This document shows positions 1 to 9,027 of a stretch of DNA of 64,000 nt, one piece after another. The notes under the pieces were generated by a model, which was given only the letters and a program-made list of their open reading frames with translations, did no database searches and was not told where the DNA came from. Position 1 is the first letter of the stretch. Each line of letters begins with the position of its first letter. This DNA comes from Phycisphaerae bacterium (GTDB lineage Bacteria; Planctomycetota; Phycisphaerae; UBA1845), in NCBI GenBank assembly GCA_029260075.1, contig JAJDDY010000028.1, positions 1-64,000 of the forward strand. Reading direction: 5' to 3'. Position numbers and translations under genes: made by a program.

Positions 1-34
1 AGTCCAGTCCCGCGAAAACAGTACAATCGTTCAT
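1..34 (-). CDS. 5' end of an IS110-like transposase gene (partial)
   Basis: Reading leftward from an ATG at 34-32, the first codons give MNDCTVFAGLD before the window ends. An AAGGAG ribosome-binding site lies 8 bases upstream. The motif (F-x-G-L-D near residue 10) is how many IS110/IS1111-family DEDD transposases begin, normally continuing V-H-K. Only eleven residues are visible, so the family is a guess; that a gene starts here is better supported, by the ribosome-binding site. It diverges from the regulator gene that begins at 185. Confidence 0.4.
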   Translation of the reverse strand, partial: MNDCTVFAGLD

Positions 35-128
35 GCTCGTTGCTCCTTTGTGTTAGCTGGGCTAGCCTTTCGAAAACGCTTGACGACGCTCGATAAACTA
101 ACCCGGGAGCAACGGGCTTTCATCCCCA

Positions 129-146
129 TCTGAAAGAGACTTCCTA
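129..146. repeat. Solitary MITE terminal inverted repeat
   Basis: These 18 bases are the exact reverse complement of TAGGAAGTCTCTTTCAGA, the left end of the palindromic element at 22276-22391. The next few outward bases also nearly match. No core palindrome or second end is visible between 35 and 184, so this looks like a relic or solo end in the leader of the regulator gene. Confidence 0.55.
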
Positions 147-184
147 AACACGATCTAAGGCAACCGAGACGGAGGACTTCCTAC

Positions 185-889
185 GTGCTAAGTACTTCGA
201 TTGAAGATTATATCAAAGCGATCTACGGTCTTGAAGGTGAGCATCGTAAGGCCACGACGAAACGCATCGCGTCGTCCCTCGACGTCAAGATGGCGTCGGT
301 TACCGGTATGATCAAGCACCTCGCGGCCGAGGGTTACCTTCGGCACACGCCATACTATGGCGTACATCTTACCGAGAAGGGTCGCAAGATCGCCGTCAAG
401 ATGATCCGGCGTCACCGCATCATCGAACTATTCCTCTGCCGAACCTTAAGCCTGACTTGGGACGAGGTGGACGCTGACGCCGAGGTGCTCGAACACGCCG
501 TCAGCGATCGCCTGATCGAACGCATCAACGAATACCTCGGCAATCCGGAATTCGACCCACACGGCGCCCCTATTCCCACAAGAGACGGATCGGTACCGCC
601 GCGCCGCGGCAAGCCGCTCGATGAACTGTCCGAGGGCGATCGTGGTCACATCGTGGAAGTGGCGGACGACGACCCGGAATTCCTACGGTACCTCACCAAG
701 CTGAGGCTCAAGATCGGAACAGCCATTCGCCTGCGCGAGCGAGCGCCGTTCAACGGACCCATCACACTTCAGGTCGGCTCACGAAGGGTAGCCCTCGGTC
801 GTGAAGCCTCAGCCCAGATCCGCGTCGGCGTCGACCCCGAACCAAAAAGCAAGACGCGATCGACAACGCGGAAGCGTTCGCCGCGCTAG
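185..889 (+). CDS. DtxR/MntR-family metal-dependent transcriptional regulator
   Basis: Predicted cytosolic metal sensor that represses Mn or Fe uptake genes when metal-loaded. The 234-residue protein has an N-terminal winged helix (about 1-65; ATTKRIASSL then KMASVTGMIKHL is the helix-turn-helix), a metal-binding/dimerisation domain (about 70-140; RRHRIIELFL, LEHAVSDRL, DPHGAPIP) and a C-terminal FeoA/SH3-like domain (about 150-215). The DtxR metal-site Cys before PHG-PIP is Asp here, which is more MntR-like. The start is GTG with GGAGG about 8 bases upstream. A basic Ser/Arg tail ends the protein. No transporter gene is adjacent, so the regulon and the metal are unknown. Confidence 0.85.
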   Translation: MLSTSIEDYIKAIYGLEGEHRKATTKRIASSLDVKMASVTGMIKHLAAEGYLRHTPYYGVHLTEKGRKIAVKMIRRHRIIELFLCRTLSLTWDEVDADAEVLEHAVSDRLIERINEYLGNPEFDPHGAPIPTRDGSVPPRRGKPLDELSEGDRGHIVEVADDDPEFLRYLTKLRLKIGTAIRLRERAPFNGPITLQVGSRRVALGREASAQIRVGVDPEPKSKTRSTTRKRSPR

Positions 890-932
890 CAGGCTGTTGA
901 GCAAGTGTGGCAACGGATTCCAGCCGGTGATC
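890..932 (+). repeat. GTGFQPV-type extragenic palindrome
   Basis: After the regulator stop codon comes the leader AGGCTGTTGA and then a diverged copy of the hairpin CACCGGCTTCCAGCCGGTG (here AACGGATTCCAGCCGGTG). The same unit recurs at least nine more times in the window, always between genes. One stem arm carries mismatches. Confidence 0.7.
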
Positions 933-1111
933 AATCAGTCGGGTGGCCCATGGCCTTTGCCGCGGGGGAGCCGAATATTGCGCCGATGGACCGGTGACAT
1001 GGCCCTACGCCGAGCCCTCGCAACAGACTGACCGTCTCACGTCGCGTGCGCTCCCCATCGGTGTCCAAGAAATACGCGTTCCGAGCGATCGGAGGCATCG
1101 AATCAAGTCGT

Positions 1112-1154
1112 CAAAAAAAGCGACCCCCTCCGAGAATCACTCGGCGGGGGTCGC
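1112..1154 (-). terminator. Intrinsic terminator for the triplicate-repeat lipoprotein gene
   Basis: On the minus strand GCGACCCCC pairs with GGGGGTCGC across a loop of about 17 bases, followed by a run of seven T. It lies about 35 bases past the stop codon of the gene at 1187-3475 and has the form of a Rho-independent terminator. Confidence 0.8.
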
Positions 1155-1186
1155 TGTGCGGTTGCGCTGCTGAACAGCCTATTCCG

Positions 1187-3475
1187 CTACCTGTTCGCTC
1201 CGTTGTTGTTCGCTGTGGAGTCGTCGCTGTCCTGCCCGTTGATCAAACCGTGCAGCCAGCATGGCGGCACAAGAATCTTGAGCAGTAGCGGGCAGTCATC
1301 GTTGGTGGCCGTCGTTTGGTTATCGGCTGACGGCGTTGAGCTCGTGCTGCCCTTGTACGCTGCCAACTGAGACGACGTGCCGGCGCTATTCTTGGCCGCC
1401 TTGTTTCCGTTGATCAGACCGTGCAACCAACATGGCGGCACGAGCAACTTGATCAGCGGTGGGCACTCATCGTTGGTCGCGTTGTCTTCCACTTGGGTTG
1501 CGGGCGTAGAGGTCGCGGTATTCTTGTACGCCGCCAATTGCGACGACGATCCGCTGGTGTTGTCGGCCGTCTTGTCCCCGTTGATCAACCCGTGCAGCCA
1601 ACAGGGTGGCACGAGCAGTTTCACGAGTAGCGGGCAATCGTTGCTCGTTGCCACGTTGTCGTCCTGAGACTGAGTCGTTTGGTTCGATCCACCGAACGAC
1701 GCGGTAACAACAGGTGTGGTCGGTCCGTTCGACGTGAACGAGTCTTGCGCCGAGGCCGTCGGCTCCGTCATCTCGCCGTAGCCGGTCATGTCATCGTACG
1801 ACTCCATGCACGGGTTGCCGTCGTCGTCGAACGTTGTCTGCTCGGTCGGGACGTACGAGTCTTCCGGTGGCCCGGAGACCATCATCGTGTTCGTTGACGT
1901 GTCGTCCGAGCTGTCCGTCTCGGTTACGGTAAGAACTTGTTCTTCTTCGTCAGGCATGACTTCGGTCACGGTCTTGCAGCATTGCGCTTGACCAACCTCG
2001 TACGAAACGGTGCCACCGGCTTGCATGCCACGCACGGTCGGGACGAACACGTTTTGCGACGCCTGAACGCGCACAGTCATCAGCGACTCGCGCTGAACCG
2101 CCATGCGCAGCTTGAACGGCAGGGTCTCACCGACGAAGGTGGCGGCAAGCATGCGCGTATCGCCTTGGCGGTGGAGGATTTCGGTTGATTCGGCCATGCT
2201 CGCGACGGTTTCGCGCGCTTCGTTCAGGTCGTCGAGCTGGCGATCGATCGACGCCAACGACTCTTTCAGACGCTGCCGCGATCGCTCGAGCGAAATGCGC
2301 ATCGGGCTCTCAGGACTTGAGTCCGCAAAGAGCGTGTCGATCTGGCGTTTTTCCGTCTGGAATTGCGTACGCTCACGGAATAGGCGATCCTGCTCGCGGA
2401 CCAACGCACCGGCTTGGGTGCCTGGTGCGATGAGCTCACTAATAAACGCCAGCGCTACACGACGGTCGCGAAGGTCGCTCATCTGCTGGTCCAACTGCTG
2501 CATGGCGCCGACCGTCTGCTGCAGCCATCGTTCGTTGCGAACAAATTTCTTGTCGTTGTTGTAAAGATGGTCCGTCATGAGGAACAGACCCTTGCGGCGT
2601 TCGAGGCGGTCAGCCACTTCGCCGAACAGCGTATAGGTACGGCTCAGTTCGTTGTAGAGTGAATCGACGCGGCGCATCTTCCACTGCGCCTCGTCATAGT
2701 CCGCAACAAGAACGATCTTGGTCAGCGAATCGCCTTCGTTCAGCGACGCCAGTTCCGCGCGGCTGATGGCCGGACGAGTTGTGGCTTGAAAGACCGGCTC
2801 GCCGCCCGGCATGATTAGCACTTCGGCGCCGCTTAGGAAGTGGTTCCAACCGTTGGTGCGTGACGTACGCGCTCGCAGTTCCGACTGAATGGTCTGGTCG
2901 ATGCTTCGCTCGAGTCGGTCGTACGCCTGCAGTTGGGTGGCAAACTGATTGAACACTTCGCCGTCGGCGGAATTGGGCGCACCGCGCAGGTCGAGGTCAA
3001 ACGCGAGCTGATGTTTCTGCTGGGGAATGCTTTCTTGCCATCCGTACAGCACGTCCAGAAGATCGAACCCGCGACCGTTTACGTCAAGCCAGCCCTGCAT
3101 GAACGCATCGTGCTCTCGATCAACGTACGCGAACGTGTACGACCCGGGTGTCAACGATGCGACACCGTGCGTCATGTCGTTGCCGTTGAACGTGCCGCCC
3201 CAAAGTGCGACGTGGTGGGGCACGCCTTCAGCACCGGTCGGGTGTTCGAATCCTTCCGGCATGGCCGACCCGTCTGACGGGTTGACGCTGGCGAGCGTCG
3301 CGTCCGTGTTGCCTTCCATGTCCTCCGCCGGCGTCCAGTCCGTTGGCATCATGAAGCGAACGGATACGGCCGTCATGCTGGTTTGGAGGGTACTCGTGTT
3401 CGTCTGCCCACGCATGCATCCCGCTACCATAAGTGGTAGCACCAACATGCCCAACCGTCCTGTGTGATGTCTCAT
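1187..3475 (-). CDS. Coiled-coil lipoprotein with three C-terminal Cys-rich repeats; function unknown
   Basis: I do not recognise this family. The 762-residue protein begins with a lipoprotein signal (GMLVLPLMVAGC, lipobox VAGC), so it should be anchored to a membrane outside the cytoplasm. Residues about 150-260 are mixed; about 285-430 are Arg/Glu/Gln/Leu-rich and probably coiled coil. A Ser/Thr/Asp/Glu-rich linker follows. The C-terminus carries three copies of CPLLVKLLVPPCWLHGLING (variants CPPLIK, CPLLLK) spaced about 57 residues apart, separated by Asn/Thr/Ser-rich linkers that share SSQLAAYK. The start was placed at an ATG with GGAG 11 bases upstream, which puts the signal peptide at the N-terminus; an upstream start at 3529 is open but less likely. 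A strong terminator follows, so the gene is probably monocistronic. Confidence 0.75.
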   Translation of the reverse strand: MRHHTGRLGMLVLPLMVAGCMRGQTNTSTLQTSMTAVSVRFMMPTDWTPAEDMEGNTDATLASVNPSDGSAMPEGFEHPTGAEGVPHHVALWGGTFNGNDMTHGVASLTPGSYTFAYVDREHDAFMQGWLDVNGRGFDLLDVLYGWQESIPQQKHQLAFDLDLRGAPNSADGEVFNQFATQLQAYDRLERSIDQTIQSELRARTSRTNGWNHFLSGAEVLIMPGGEPVFQATTRPAISRAELASLNEGDSLTKIVLVADYDEAQWKMRRVDSLYNELSRTYTLFGEVADRLERRKGLFLMTDHLYNNDKKFVRNERWLQQTVGAMQQLDQQMSDLRDRRVALAFISELIAPGTQAGALVREQDRLFRERTQFQTEKRQIDTLFADSSPESPMRISLERSRQRLKESLASIDRQLDDLNEARETVASMAESTEILHRQGDTRMLAATFVGETLPFKLRMAVQRESLMTVRVQASQNVFVPTVRGMQAGGTVSYEVGQAQCCKTVTEVMPDEEEQVLTVTETDSSDDTSTNTMMVSGPPEDSYVPTEQTTFDDDGNPCMESYDDMTGYGEMTEPTASAQDSFTSNGPTTPVVTASFGGSNQTTQSQDDNVATSNDCPLLVKLLVPPCWLHGLINGDKTADNTSGSSSQLAAYKNTATSTPATQVEDNATNDECPPLIKLLVPPCWLHGLINGNKAAKNSAGTSSQLAAYKGSTSSTPSADNQTTATNDDCPLLLKILVPPCWLHGLINGQDSDDSTANNNGANR

Positions 3476-4107
3476 CCTCAACGCTCCTACCTCGAACAAA
3501 CCACTCTGCTGACAGAATCCATGAATCACTATTATTCAAAACTTGCCGCGTCGATCCGACGTTTCGGACGACGGCGCCTCTCCCGGCGCGCGACCGCACG
3601 ACAAGCGGGCGAACGATGGGTGACTTCCCGATCGATCCGCGCGCCGAGATCACAGGCCGCTACAATTCGTCGGCCTACGAAATGGTGGGCTGGAATTCAT
3701 AATGGTCGCGGAGGGCGAGACTATTCGTCGGAGCGGCAACGTCCTGAAACAAACCCCGAAATCGATAGATTTGCCCTGTTCCGATAACGGTGGTTGTGGA
3801 CGGGGGTATGTCGTCGGGCATGTGGTCGAGCGTTAGGAGTCTGTTGAAGAAGTGTGGCACCGGCTTCCAGCCGGTGATCTATTAGCTCCTATCCACGTTT
3901 GACCGAGCGCAGCCCGTCGACACGGACAACGAAGGAGGTGCTATGTCGGGAATTCAGTTTTCTTAACAGGCTGTTAGGTGAGAAGCATGTCGATGAAGCG
4001 GTGCCTCGGCATGCCATCGGTGATCAATTGACGAGTTGTGGCGATGGACGGGCGACGCGCTCGTGTCACGGGGGCGGCCGGTCGCACAGTCAGCTTCAAC
4101 GGGCCCG
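3476..4107. other. Intergenic stretch with one palindrome and no gene seen
   Basis: Short open frames here have no ribosome-binding site or recognisable product. The stretch holds the promoter side of the lipoprotein gene, the palindrome at 3850-3879, and near 3966 a second copy of the leader sequence CAGGCTGTTA without a proper hairpin. Confidence 0.5.
3850..3879 (+). repeat. GTGFQPV-type extragenic palindrome (consensus copy)
   Basis: A perfect 8-bp stem with a 3-base loop, CACCGGCT-TCC-AGCCGGTG, is preceded by AAGTGTGG and followed by ATC. This is the consensus form of the family in this window. Confidence 0.8.
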
Positions 4108-4770
4108 TTACGGGCCGTCGCTGCACGCTCCGGTGTGATCGACGTTTACGCCGGCGATGTTCGCCTCGCACGCGTTAGCAAAGGTGTTGCCGTCGCATCC
4201 ACAAACCGGATCGAACAGTTGGATACAAGCCTCCACACGCTCGACGCAGACGCCTTGAAAGTCGCAGCAGCACTGACCGTCGTCCATCTTGCAGAACTCG
4301 CCTTCGTTGCAAGACAGTCCGGCAATACCACCGCACACGCGACCACCGCATTCGCCCTCATGGTCTACGTTCACTCCTGCGGCGTCCGCCACGCACGCAT
4401 TCGAATACGTAGCGCCATCGCAGCCACACACCGGCGAAAAGATCTCGGTGCAAACCTGCGGCACTGCGATACACACGCCAACGGTCTCCGTCGGCGAGCA
4501 CACACCCGCGACCAGCTTGCAAAACGTTCCCGCCGGGCAGGGCGCATGGTCCGAACCGCCGCATTGCGCCATGCACCCCGCGAATCCAAGACCCGCCGCG
4601 ACAAGCAGCACCAGACTGATTCCCCGCGCGATCGTACCGACTCCGGGTCTACCGTGCGTGGATCGAAGTCCGAACGCGAGGGCCGTCGAACGGTCGTCCA
4701 AACCGATCGTGTTCAAGTCTGCAGTATTCATTGTGCGGGGATTCTGATCGATATGTTCAACTTCGCTCAT
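4108..4770 (-). CDS. Lipoprotein with two Kazal-type protease inhibitor domains
   Basis: Predicted exported inhibitor of serine proteases, or a Kazal/follistatin-like binding module. After a hydrophobic segment ending in the lipobox GFAGC, the protein has two Kazal signatures: PVCGCDGATYSNAC with a distal GEC, and PVCGCDGNTFANAC with a distal GAC, each with Cys spacing typical of the fold. Extra Cys-rich linkers (CPAGTFCK, CNEGEFCK) precede each domain. Length is 220 residues from the ATG at 4770, chosen because AAAGG lies 8 bases upstream; a GTG two codons earlier is possible. The roughly 45-residue tail before the hydrophobic segment is long for a signal peptide, so the true start may be the ATG near 4731. 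No protease gene is adjacent. Confidence 0.8.
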   Translation of the reverse strand: MSEVEHIDQNPRTMNTADLNTIGLDDRSTALAFGLRSTHGRPGVGTIARGISLVLLVAAGLGFAGCMAQCGGSDHAPCPAGTFCKLVAGVCSPTETVGVCIAVPQVCTEIFSPVCGCDGATYSNACVADAAGVNVDHEGECGGRVCGGIAGLSCNEGEFCKMDDGQCCCDFQGVCVERVEACIQLFDPVCGCDGNTFANACEANIAGVNVDHTGACSDGP

Positions 4771-5230
4771 CAGCACGGCCTTTCAGTCTCTAATCGTGGC
4801 GCACGTATAGGACACCGGTTGCTGGATGCCCTGCCCGAAGCGCATGGCCTAGTACTCCGTTACAGCTAGATCTACGGGTTTGCGACGGCATCGGAGCCGT
4901 GGCGCCAGCCGGGGGCCGGTCCCACCGCTAGCGCGGAGGGCTCTGGCCGGTGCGCCTGGCCCCGCTGGTGCGGGCGACGACAACCCGAATAGTAAGGTGT
5001 GACGGAACGCTAGGTTTGCAGTTTTCGTCGCACCACCTGCAATACTACAACCGCCCAAGTGGCTGGCCAATACCCACAAACGACAAACGAATTGGTCTAA
5101 ACAAGACCTACGGCGCTGCTGGTTAAGTAGCGGCGTGGTCGTCGTCGGAGCGAGCGCGTCGGGCTGAGCAGTGTGCTAACCATGGTCACCAGCGCGACTT
5201 TGTCATCGCGTCGTACGCATGTGAAGCCCA
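4771..5230. other. Intergenic stretch with a palindromic repeat, no gene seen
   Basis: Open frames here lack ribosome-binding sites and recognisable products. The stretch contains the GCTAGCGG-type palindrome at 4894-4943 and otherwise unassigned sequence between the Kazal gene leader and the next terminator. Confidence 0.5.
4894..4943. repeat. GCTAGCGG-type extragenic palindrome, copy 1
   Basis: The segment starts GAGCCGTGGCGCCAGCC, has CCACCGCTAGCG in the middle and ends GGGCTC, so its outer ends can pair. The same unit occurs in opposite orientation at 11031-11083, about 80 percent alike by eye. Confidence 0.65.
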
Positions 5231-5265
5231 ACAAAAAACCCCCAGCCGACATAGCGGCTGGGGGC
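5231..5265 (-). terminator. Intrinsic terminator of the 1236-residue secreted protein gene
   Basis: On the minus strand CCCCCAGCCG pairs perfectly with CGGCTGGGGG across a 5-base loop and is followed directly by TTTTTTG. It lies about 50 bases after the stop codon at 5317. Confidence 0.9.
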
Positions 5266-5316
5266 GGAGGTGATGAGTTCAAATTCGTCGACCCCGCATG
5301 AGGTCGCATTATTACG

Positions 5317-8300
5317 CTACGGCGTTCCGCAGCAGATACCGCAAGCGGGCAACAGCGTATCCAACGCCGGGACCAACGCGAAACCACCGTTGAGCTGATC
5401 GATCACGCCGAGAATATCCGGCGGAGCCATCAGTCCACTATGGTCGACATCGCTGCTGTACATGCCGTGCGGCGGCGGCGTGCCCTTGATGTAGTCGATC
5501 AAAGCCACAACGTCCGTGGTATCAGCGGCCGCATCAGCGTTCGAGTTGGCTGCATGGGCCGTCAGGCCAATGCTGAACGCGGTGTTGTTGCCATCGGTGT
5601 ACGTCACACGCGTAACGGCATCCGGTGTGATCGGCCGACCGAGCAGCAACGTAAACGTGCCGTCAAGGTTGTCGGTGATCGTGAACACCGTATTGGATGC
5701 GCCGCTGACCAGGTCGGTTTCGCAAATGTTCCAGCATGTTCGATCATCAATGCCGGGCGGTCCGGCTACGGTGATTTCGCGGATGCCGAGCAAGTCCGAT
5801 GAGTTCAAGAGCGACGATGTCTGCCGCGCATCCACGGTTCCATCGAGCGGATCGAGGAACGTTATGGGTCCGAGCGGACAACCGTCGAAACTGACGGAGA
5901 GGTCGCCGGCCGGTGTGGCACCGCCACGACCGCCGATGCGGACCTTGTAGCACGTGTCCTTGACGACCGGGATCGTCGAACACGAACCCAGCGTGCATCC
6001 GGCCTCGCCGCAGAAGGAGTTGCACTCGATTTCGTCGAAGGAATCCACCGGACAGCCGCAACCCTCGTAGATGGTCATGGTCGTGTCGGGTGTGCTTGGA
6101 TCGTCCAAACCGCACGTGTCAAACCGCGCCGTGCCGGTCACGGGTGCAATCCAGTCGAACCACAGGTCGTTCTGAAGAAGTCCGCTGCACGTGGGCGACG
6201 GGCAATCGAACGTGACCGGTCCGTTGCCGGTTGCATCACCGGAAAGGTCAAACGGCACATCGACTACAGTGTCGAATCCAAGAAACTCCGAGTTGGCGCA
6301 CAGGTCGTTATCCGGCGGCGGCAGTTCGCCAACGCACGGGGTTCCGATCGTCATCCGGTAGCGTCCCCTGTGCGCCGAGGTCTTCGCGGACACCATGATG
6401 TAATACATACGCCCGGGTGTGAGATTGGGCATGCACAGCTTGGAGTTGTTTGGCTGTGGGAACCCGCCAGGCGATGCGCAGCTATTCCCTGCGTCATCAT
6501 TACAGGCGATGGGCATCAGGGTCATGCAGGCGGTCTCTTCGTCGAACACACAAACCGACCCGTCACTGCAGTCCTGCCGCGAAACGCGACACGTGGCGAG
6601 ATTTGTGCAGATACCGCGATCGGGATTGGCCGGCGCGAAGACCTGCAACAATGAATCGTCGGCTGGGAGATCTGTACCGTCTTGCCCCACTGAACCGACG
6701 CTGCCGCACGTGGACAGCGAGACGGACACGGTCGTATCCGCAGGGTTCGCAGGTTCTGGCGCTATGAATTTTAGCCAGATCGTTCCGATACCAGGTCCGC
6801 CCGGGTCGTCTCCTTTGCAGCAGACGCCGGGGTCGAACGCGCCATTTGTCGACGTGACGACGTTGAACTCGTCGGCCGAAGGAATCTCAATCAGCACGGC
6901 GCCATTCTGACCAATTCCAGCGCATTCGTCGTAGACCGGGGCGCCGTTGCAACTCGCTTGAGTCGCCGCGCTCGCCGCGCAAAGGTCGTCCCAATGGACA
7001 TCGCAGCAGAAGAAGTCGACGTTGCGACAGACGTCGGTGCAGCAGAAGACGTTGCCGCAGCCAGGAACACCGGGGCATGACCCACGGTCGCCCGCTCCAC
7101 CACCCTGTACACAGGCAGAGTTGAAGATTGTACCTGACGGGTCACAGGGATTGCCGTCTTCGGGTCCGCCGATACAGAACGCCTCGCGCGGTGCCGAGCA
7201 GTCGCCTTCACGCCCCAGACACGCGCCGACAGGACAACGTTGTCCAGCGATATTACAGAACGAGCCACGATCGAAGAACCGGGGATCAGTCACGGGTTCG
7301 ATGAAGGCGCACTCGCGCTCGGTAACATCCAAGCAGGCGTCGTCGAACGTGCAGCAGGACGATTGACCGCACGGCTTGTTGCCGTTGAAGCTGAACGGAC
7401 CGGGGCAGTCGCCGCCCGGGCATTCCGACTGACGCGTACAGTCCAGGCCGTCGTTAGCGCCGCCCACGCATTGCTTGGTGCAGATGGTGCCCTGTTGCCA
7501 GAGTGTTCGGAACGGGCAGTTTATCTCGGGAACGTCACGGCAGACGGACTCACCAACGCACGTGCCGTCTGTGCAGTTGGTCGATCCTGGTGGGCATATG
7601 CAGTCTAACTGACTCGCACACGTCAACCCATCGAACGGCCCGCCGATGCACGATCGGTCGTTGGTGACGACCATGTCGCAGCAGGCGCCCATCGGGGCTG
7701 GCGCTTCGCAGTAGATCGTGATATCGAAGGCTGAAATGCAATTGTTTCCGATGTCGATGAATTCCCACTCCACGCCTCTATGCACCGCGATCAGATCCTG
7801 TGTGGATCCGATCTGCGCACCGGTGCACGTGCTGATGGGTCCGACGGCTCCACTGGTCGACTTGAAGACCATCCAGTAGTCTTCCTCCGTCAGCAGGATG
7901 GGCGTCGAAAAATCTTTACGCAACACCTGAACGTTATCTCCGAAGACGGTCAGCGTTCGCGACGCTCCTGGAACCCCTCCGCCGTCCAGTGGGTCGGCGT
8001 TGTCCAGGGTTCGATGAAGTTGGGCCTCAATACCGCCGGAACTGTTAAAACGCTCGCCTTTGACGCGTACTTCGAACGCGACCATGTTGCATGCGTTGGG
8101 ACCGACGCTGATTCTGATGTCGTCTGCGAATACGGTATTTGAATTTCCAGGGAGGTAGGCCCGCCCCGAGTGATTGCTGTCCGCGTATCCTGGGTAAGAT
8201 CTGCGGCAGGTGCCCCGCGTGAATACCTCAGCATTGAACGTGGCGTGCGGTGAACGTGGGAACCCACCGAAACTAGAAGCGCAGGGAAAACTCGGAAAAT

Positions 8301-9027
8301 CGAAGGTGTCTGCAGAGAAACCGACGAGCGCCGGACCGCCAACGACGACACCGGCGTTGGCTCGGCTGAACCGCACGGAGAGAAACAATTCGCGTCCGAT
8401 CCGAACGGTGACGGTCGGCGGAATCTCGAACACGATCGTGAAGTTCTGATTGCCGCCCGGATCGGGCACCCCGGTAGAGTCGAACGTACCGGAAACCTCA
8501 AATGTTCCAGAGACGTCGGTTATGGGTGTCGACGTGAAGCTCGACCCCGGACATACCGAGTACAAAGCATACTCGACCTGAAATGGCTCGGTGAACGGCT
8601 TGGCGGGGGACCCGTCCTGAGCGACGTTGCCGGATACGTCCAACGTGAATTTGTCCAGCGTGCAGCGGGAAGCGCCAGTCGTGGTGATGTCGTCGGCGAT
8701 GCGGATATCCGCGCCGGGCGAAAAGATAGCTTCGCCCAACTGTGCGCTATACACCGGATCGGCTACGGTGCCAGCTGCCACGCCGCCACCTTCCCCGACG
8801 ATGACACGCTCCATGATCGTGCCGGGCGTAAGCACCGACAGCTTTCCCGGAGGGATCGAGCGGGCTTCATCGCCGATGACGCGGACGTTCGATCGACTAA
8901 CCGGACGGACGCCGGCCTTGACGATCTGTTTATCAGCCGCACTGGCCATGGGTACGGCCAAGGCACAAACGCAGGACACACTTAACAACCACCGCGTTCG
9001 AATTCGCATTATCATCATCATCCTCAT
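5317..9027 (-). CDS. Large secreted Cys-rich protein with C-terminal dockerin-like repeats
   Basis: Predicted cell-surface or extracellular protein of unknown role, 1236 residues. A Met-rich start (MRMMMIMRIR) leads into a signal peptide ending about MASAA. Residues about 30-420 are beta-rich, with FSADTFDFPSFPC and similar stretches. The middle (about 440-760) is full of Cys motifs such as CIGGPFDGLTCASQLDC and CVGGANDGLDC. Residues about 760-1130 hold two PPC-like beta segments (DECAGIGQNGAVLIEIP, DNDLCANSEFLGFDTVVDVP). The C-terminus has paired dockerin-type Ca-binding helices, NSNADAAADTTDVVALIDYI and DVDHSGLMAPPDILGVIDQL, then LLPACGICC. Several in-frame Met codons make the start uncertain by a few residues. 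It is followed by its own strong terminator. Confidence 0.8.
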   Translation of the reverse strand: MRMMMIMRIRTRWLLSVSCVCALAVPMASAADKQIVKAGVRPVSRSNVRVIGDEARSIPPGKLSVLTPGTIMERVIVGEGGGVAAGTVADPVYSAQLGEAIFSPGADIRIADDITTTGASRCTLDKFTLDVSGNVAQDGSPAKPFTEPFQVEYALYSVCPGSSFTSTPITDVSGTFEVSGTFDSTGVPDPGGNQNFTIVFEIPPTVTVRIGRELFLSVRFSRANAGVVVGGPALVGFSADTFDFPSFPCASSFGGFPRSPHATFNAEVFTRGTCRRSYPGYADSNHSGRAYLPGNSNTVFADDIRISVGPNACNMVAFEVRVKGERFNSSGGIEAQLHRTLDNADPLDGGGVPGASRTLTVFGDNVQVLRKDFSTPILLTEEDYWMVFKSTSGAVGPISTCTGAQIGSTQDLIAVHRGVEWEFIDIGNNCISAFDITIYCEAPAPMGACCDMVVTNDRSCIGGPFDGLTCASQLDCICPPGSTNCTDGTCVGESVCRDVPEINCPFRTLWQQGTICTKQCVGGANDGLDCTRQSECPGGDCPGPFSFNGNKPCGQSSCCTFDDACLDVTERECAFIEPVTDPRFFDRGSFCNIAGQRCPVGACLGREGDCSAPREAFCIGGPEDGNPCDPSGTIFNSACVQGGGAGDRGSCPGVPGCGNVFCCTDVCRNVDFFCCDVHWDDLCAASAATQASCNGAPVYDECAGIGQNGAVLIEIPSADEFNVVTSTNGAFDPGVCCKGDDPGGPGIGTIWLKFIAPEPANPADTTVSVSLSTCGSVGSVGQDGTDLPADDSLLQVFAPANPDRGICTNLATCRVSRQDCSDGSVCVFDEETACMTLMPIACNDDAGNSCASPGGFPQPNNSKLCMPNLTPGRMYYIMVSAKTSAHRGRYRMTIGTPCVGELPPPDNDLCANSEFLGFDTVVDVPFDLSGDATGNGPVTFDCPSPTCSGLLQNDLWFDWIAPVTGTARFDTCGLDDPSTPDTTMTIYEGCGCPVDSFDEIECNSFCGEAGCTLGSCSTIPVVKDTCYKVRIGGRGGATPAGDLSVSFDGCPLGPITFLDPLDGTVDARQTSSLLNSSDLLGIREITVAGPPGIDDRTCWNICETDLVSGASNTVFTITDNLDGTFTLLLGRPITPDAVTRVTYTDGNNTAFSIGLTAHAANSNADAAADTTDVVALIDYIKGTPPPHGMYSSDVDHSGLMAPPDILGVIDQLNGGFALVPALDTLLPACGICCGTP

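Noticed and set aside
3675-3860. Minus-strand 61-codon frame beginning MPHFFNRLLTLD
   Set aside because: Its first codons are the palindromic repeat itself read backwards, and it has no ribosome-binding site.
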